DNA of 8,255 bases from Endomicrobium sp. (lineage in GTDB: Bacteria; Elusimicrobiota; Endomicrobiia; Endomicrobiales; Endomicrobiaceae), in assembly GCA_031264895.1 (NCBI GenBank), contig JAISDI010000060.1, positions 1 through 8,255 of the forward strand. Reading direction: 5' to 3'. The notes under the pieces are model-generated. The model worked only from the letters and a program-made list of their open reading frames with translations. It searched no databases and was not told the DNA's origin. Below are positions 6,402 to 8,255 of the stretch, in pieces (position 1 is the stretch's first letter; the number at the start of each line of letters is the position of its first letter). The position numbers were made by a program, and so were the translations under genes.

Positions 6402-7419
6402 ATTAGCCGCTGCAATAATACTGGCGTCAATATTTATTTCTTGTTCTTCAGTCGTTTACGGGGCAGCGATGAGCAATGAAGAGACAACGTATAAAACAAA
6501 CGAACTTTCTTCGAAGCTTGACGAAGTAAAGAAAAAAAAGGATAAAATCACGTTACGCGAAGAGTATGCCGAAATGTTTTTTCAAAATGAAGCTTATGCC
6601 GCGGCAGCCGTCGTATACTCGGCGCTTCTTGAAATGAAACCTTCCAAAAAAAAGAAAGCCGAATACTATATAAAGCTCGGAGACATGGAGGCTATTCAGA
6701 AATCTTATAATGAAAGTCTTGCATATTATGAAAATGCTTTGTCTCTGTATAAAAATAACAGCGATATAAAACGTAAAATCGGCGATATACTTCTTCAAAG
6801 CAATCTTTACGGATTGGCCGAAGAAAGATTCAAGGACATCATTAAATCGGATAAAAATTCCGATTATGCCAAAAAGAAGCTGGGCGATATTTATTACCGG
6901 CAAAAAAAATATTCAAAAGCGCTGGAATATTATGAAAGCATTTCGCCTTTGCATTATGACAAAGAAATCATTGCAAATTTTACGGATTGCTATAAAAGCT
7001 TAAACAATTACGATAAAGCCGTAAAACTCGTAAACGATTTTCTCGGCGAACATGACGATTCGGACATCTATCTTTTGTCGGGGTTTCTATACGCAGGCAT
7101 AGGAGATATTGCCAAAGCTGAAGAGAGATTTATTTCCGCTTTGCAGTTAAATGAGACGAACTTTGCGGCTTACATTCATCTTGCGGCCATATATCTCAAT
7201 AATAACGATATAAAAAAGTCCGAAGAGATGCTAAACAAAGCCGGCATTATAAATTCTTATACTGCCGTCGTTGACATGCTGCATGCAAGAATATCGTATA
7301 GAAAAGGCAGGCTGTACGAAGCAAGAAGATACGCGGCTAATGCCGTTCTGAAAGCCAAAACGCCGTTTTTAAAACAGCAGTCGCAGCGCATGTTAGATTT
7401 TTTTAATGAAAAGAAATGA
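6394..7419 (+). CDS. TPR-repeat probable lipoprotein
   Basis: 341-residue protein made almost entirely of tetratricopeptide-like helical repeats. The N-terminus MNKLAAAIILASIFISCSS reads as a lipoprotein signal with Cys17 as lipidation site. The lipobox F-I-S-C is non-ideal because Phe replaces Leu at -3, so a plain Sec signal cut near residue 24 is possible. A charged linker (about 30-55) precedes roughly seven TPR units between residues 57 and 325. Clear ones are AEYYIKLGDMEAIQKSYNES (89-108), YAKKKLGDIYYRQKKYSKAL (158-177) and FAAYIHLAAIYLNNNDIKKS (257-276). The start is TTG at 6394: AGGAG (6379-6383) lies 10 nt upstream, and only this start retains the signal sequence. It overlaps the patatin stop by 8 nt. 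The likely role is a periplasm-facing scaffold or partner for its operon neighbours, which is inference from TPR biology and context. Confidence 0.85.
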   Translation: MNKLAAAIILASIFISCSSVVYGAAMSNEETTYKTNELSSKLDEVKKKKDKITLREEYAEMFFQNEAYAAAAVVYSALLEMKPSKKKKAEYYIKLGDMEAIQKSYNESLAYYENALSLYKNNSDIKRKIGDILLQSNLYGLAEERFKDIIKSDKNSDYAKKKLGDIYYRQKKYSKALEYYESISPLHYDKEIIANFTDCYKSLNNYDKAVKLVNDFLGEHDDSDIYLLSGFLYAGIGDIAKAEERFISALQLNETNFAAYIHLAAIYLNNNDIKKSEEMLNKAGIINSYTAVVDMLHARISYRKGRLYEARRYAANAVLKAKTPFLKQQSQRMLDFFNEKK

Positions 7420-7441
7420 TTGATTGTACGTATGGACATGG

Positions 7442-7461
7442 ATTCCGATTTTCATCGCAAT
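7442..7461. repeat. Imperfect hairpin after the TPR gene
   Basis: ATTCCGAT (7442-7449) pairs with ATCGCAAT (7454-7461) around a TTTC loop with one mismatch. In style it resembles the 'GGATTCC...GGAATGAC' dispersed intergenic hairpins of many bacteria, so it may be a decayed copy of such a repeat. No T tract follows, so I do not call it a terminator. Confidence 0.35.
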
Positions 7462-7494
7462 GACACGGCGCATAGACAGCCATTGTAAAAAGGG

Positions 7495-7530
7495 GTAGTC
7501 GTCATTGTCGTTGCAGTTGTCTCTGTCGTT
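7495..7530. repeat. Degenerate GTY-triplet tract
   Basis: Twelve successive triplets, nine of which are GTN (GTC, GTT or GTA), form a low-complexity period-3 tract in noncoding DNA between the TPR gene and lysA. It ends exactly at the TATAAT-containing shared element. It may be a microsatellite relic or part of a dispersed repeat; no gene is supported here on either strand. Confidence 0.5.
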
Positions 7531-7556
7531 ATAATATGCCGCGCGCAAGCGCTTTT
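7524..7556 (+). repeat. Shared upstream element, copy 2 (lysA)
   Basis: TGTCGTTATAATATGCCG at 7524-7541 matches 17 of 18 bases at 2814-2831. It continues as hairpin GCGC (7541-7544), loop GCAA, GCGC (7549-7552) and four Ts (7553-7556). The last two Ts are also the first two bases of the lysA -35. The internal TATAAT has no good -35 here, because TTGTCG is 19 bp away. Confidence 0.5.
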
Positions 7557-7584
7557 GACAGGCAATAACTCTATTTTGTATCAT
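7555..7584 (+). promoter_or_regulatory. lysA promoter
   Basis: Consensus -35 TTGACA (7555-7560), 18-bp spacer, -10 TATCAT (7579-7584). Transcription would start near 7591, leaving about 40 nt before lysA with AAAGGGA (7618-7624) as its ribosome site. This indicates lysA is expressed independently of the argH cluster. I see no lysine-riboswitch-sized leader: about 40 nt is far too short. Confidence 0.6.
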
Positions 7585-7631
7585 TAATGGATTAATTAAA
7601 GCGCACAATTTAACGCGAAAGGGAAATCAAA

Positions 7632-8255
7632 ATGATTAAATTTGTCGGAAACGAACTTTATATAGAACAAGTGTCTTTGTCTTCTATAGCGAAAAAGTAC
7701 GGCACCGCAGTTTATGTCTATTCAAAAAATCAAATAATAGATAATTTGAAATCATATCAAAAGGCTTTAAAACCCAGAGAAGGAATAATTTGTTTTGCAT
7801 GTAAAACAAATTCAAACGGAGAGATTTTAAAAATTTTGGCGAGGCATGGCGCAGGCGCAGACACTACTTCCGGCGGGGAAATTTTCAGATGTATTAACGC
7901 GGGATTTAACCCTTCGAAAATAGTTTATGCGGGCGTAGGCAAAACTGCGGAAGAAATCGAATATGCTTTAAAAAGCAAAATTTTAATGTTTAACGTAGAA
8001 TCCTACGAAGAGCTTGAGGCAATAAATAAAATCGCGGGAAAGCTTAAAGTAAAAGCAAAAATAGCTTTCAGAATAAACCCAAACGTTGACCCTGACACTC
8101 ATTCGTACATAGTTACGGGCAAAAAAGGCACAAAGTTCGGAATCGCGTATGAAGAAGCTTTTGAAGCTTATTTGTCCGCCGCAAAAATGAAAAATATACA
8201 AATTGCCGGCGTTCACACGCATATAGGTTCGCAGATTTTGGATATTGCTCCTTTT
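7632..8255 (+). CDS. lysA: Diaminopimelate decarboxylase (N-terminal part)
   Basis: PLP-dependent, fold-type III decarboxylase converting meso-diaminopimelate to lysine and CO2, the last step of lysine synthesis. The first 208 codons are present and the frame is open to the window edge, so the gene is cut by the window and not by mutation. The family is usually about 410-430 residues. The PLP-binding Lys58 lies in FACKTNSN (55-62); Thr replaces the Ala of the usual A-x-K-A-N motif. GADTTSGGE (75-83), the signature stretch RINPNVDPDTHSYIVTG (147-163) with KFGI (168-171), and HTHIGSQ (195-201) all fit DapDC and not ornithine/arginine decarboxylases. The start ATG has AAAGGGA 7 nt upstream, and the protein start aligns with family norms. 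The C-terminal half with its substrate-binding and second active-site residues lies outside the window. Confidence 0.95.
   Translation, partial: MIKFVGNELYIEQVSLSSIAKKYGTAVYVYSKNQIIDNLKSYQKALKPREGIICFACKTNSNGEILKILARHGAGADTTSGGEIFRCINAGFNPSKIVYAGVGKTAEEIEYALKSKILMFNVESYEELEAINKIAGKLKVKAKIAFRINPNVDPDTHSYIVTGKKGTKFGIAYEEAFEAYLSAAKMKNIQIAGVHTHIGSQILDIAPF

Noticed and set aside
7432..7488. 18-codon plus-strand ORF starting at 7432
   Set aside because: It has no SD, and its sequence is the imperfect hairpin repeat.
7393..7608. Minus-strand 71-codon open frame between the TPR gene and lysA
   Set aside because: Its Asn/Asp-rich stretch is the translated GTY-triplet tract, and it overlaps the TPR gene end and the lysA promoter.
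7585..7631. Lysine riboswitch before lysA
   Set aside because: The predicted leader is about 40 nt, far shorter than the L-box aptamer, and no matching multi-helix fold is visible upstream.

Overview
This window looks like chromosomal DNA of a Gram-negative-type (two-membrane) bacterium with moderately A+T-rich DNA. Support comes from a Sec-exported beta-barrel protein ending in Phe, a TolC-family outer-membrane factor, an exported patatin, a probable lipoprotein and good sigma70-type promoters. The protein style and the arginine/lysine gene mix remind me of Elusimicrobiota (Endomicrobium-like). That is a guess from memory and was not tested by any search.

Layout. At the left, a minus-strand gene (28-1290) encodes an unassigned outer-membrane beta-barrel protein. 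It is divergent from argG (1492-2694, +), and the roughly 200-bp gap between them carries a promoter for each. After argG comes a 212-bp gap with a weak terminator-like hairpin and two tandem promoters. These drive a tightly packed plus-strand cluster: argH (2907-4265), a TolC-family gene (4262-5437), a secreted patatin-like phospholipase (5451-6401) and a TPR lipoprotein (6394-7419). Its junctions are a 4-bp ATGA overlap, a 13-bp gap and an 8-bp overlap. A second 212-bp gap holds a degenerate GTY-triplet tract, a small hairpin and a strong promoter for lysA, which starts at 7632 and runs off the right edge.

How the genes work together. argG and argH encode the last two steps of arginine synthesis (citrulline to argininosuccinate to arginine), and lysA encodes the last step of lysine synthesis. 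The three genes between argH and lysA all point to the cell envelope: an outer-membrane channel, a lipid hydrolase entering the periplasm and a helical-repeat scaffold. No inner-membrane pump or membrane-fusion protein accompanies them. Their overlap with argH suggests one transcript with translational coupling.

Most notable observations: (1) an imperfectly repeated 33-34-bp element directly upstream of the -35 boxes of the proximal argH promoter and of lysA, in which all five stem substitutions of a mini-hairpin keep base pairing; (2) the argH-linked TolC/patatin/TPR trio as a possible envelope lipid or secretion module; (3) a TolC homologue whose two helical hairpins both look shortened; (4) a structured leader on the outer-membrane protein mRNA. 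I see no tRNA or rRNA genes, CRISPR arrays, insertion sequences or phage genes.
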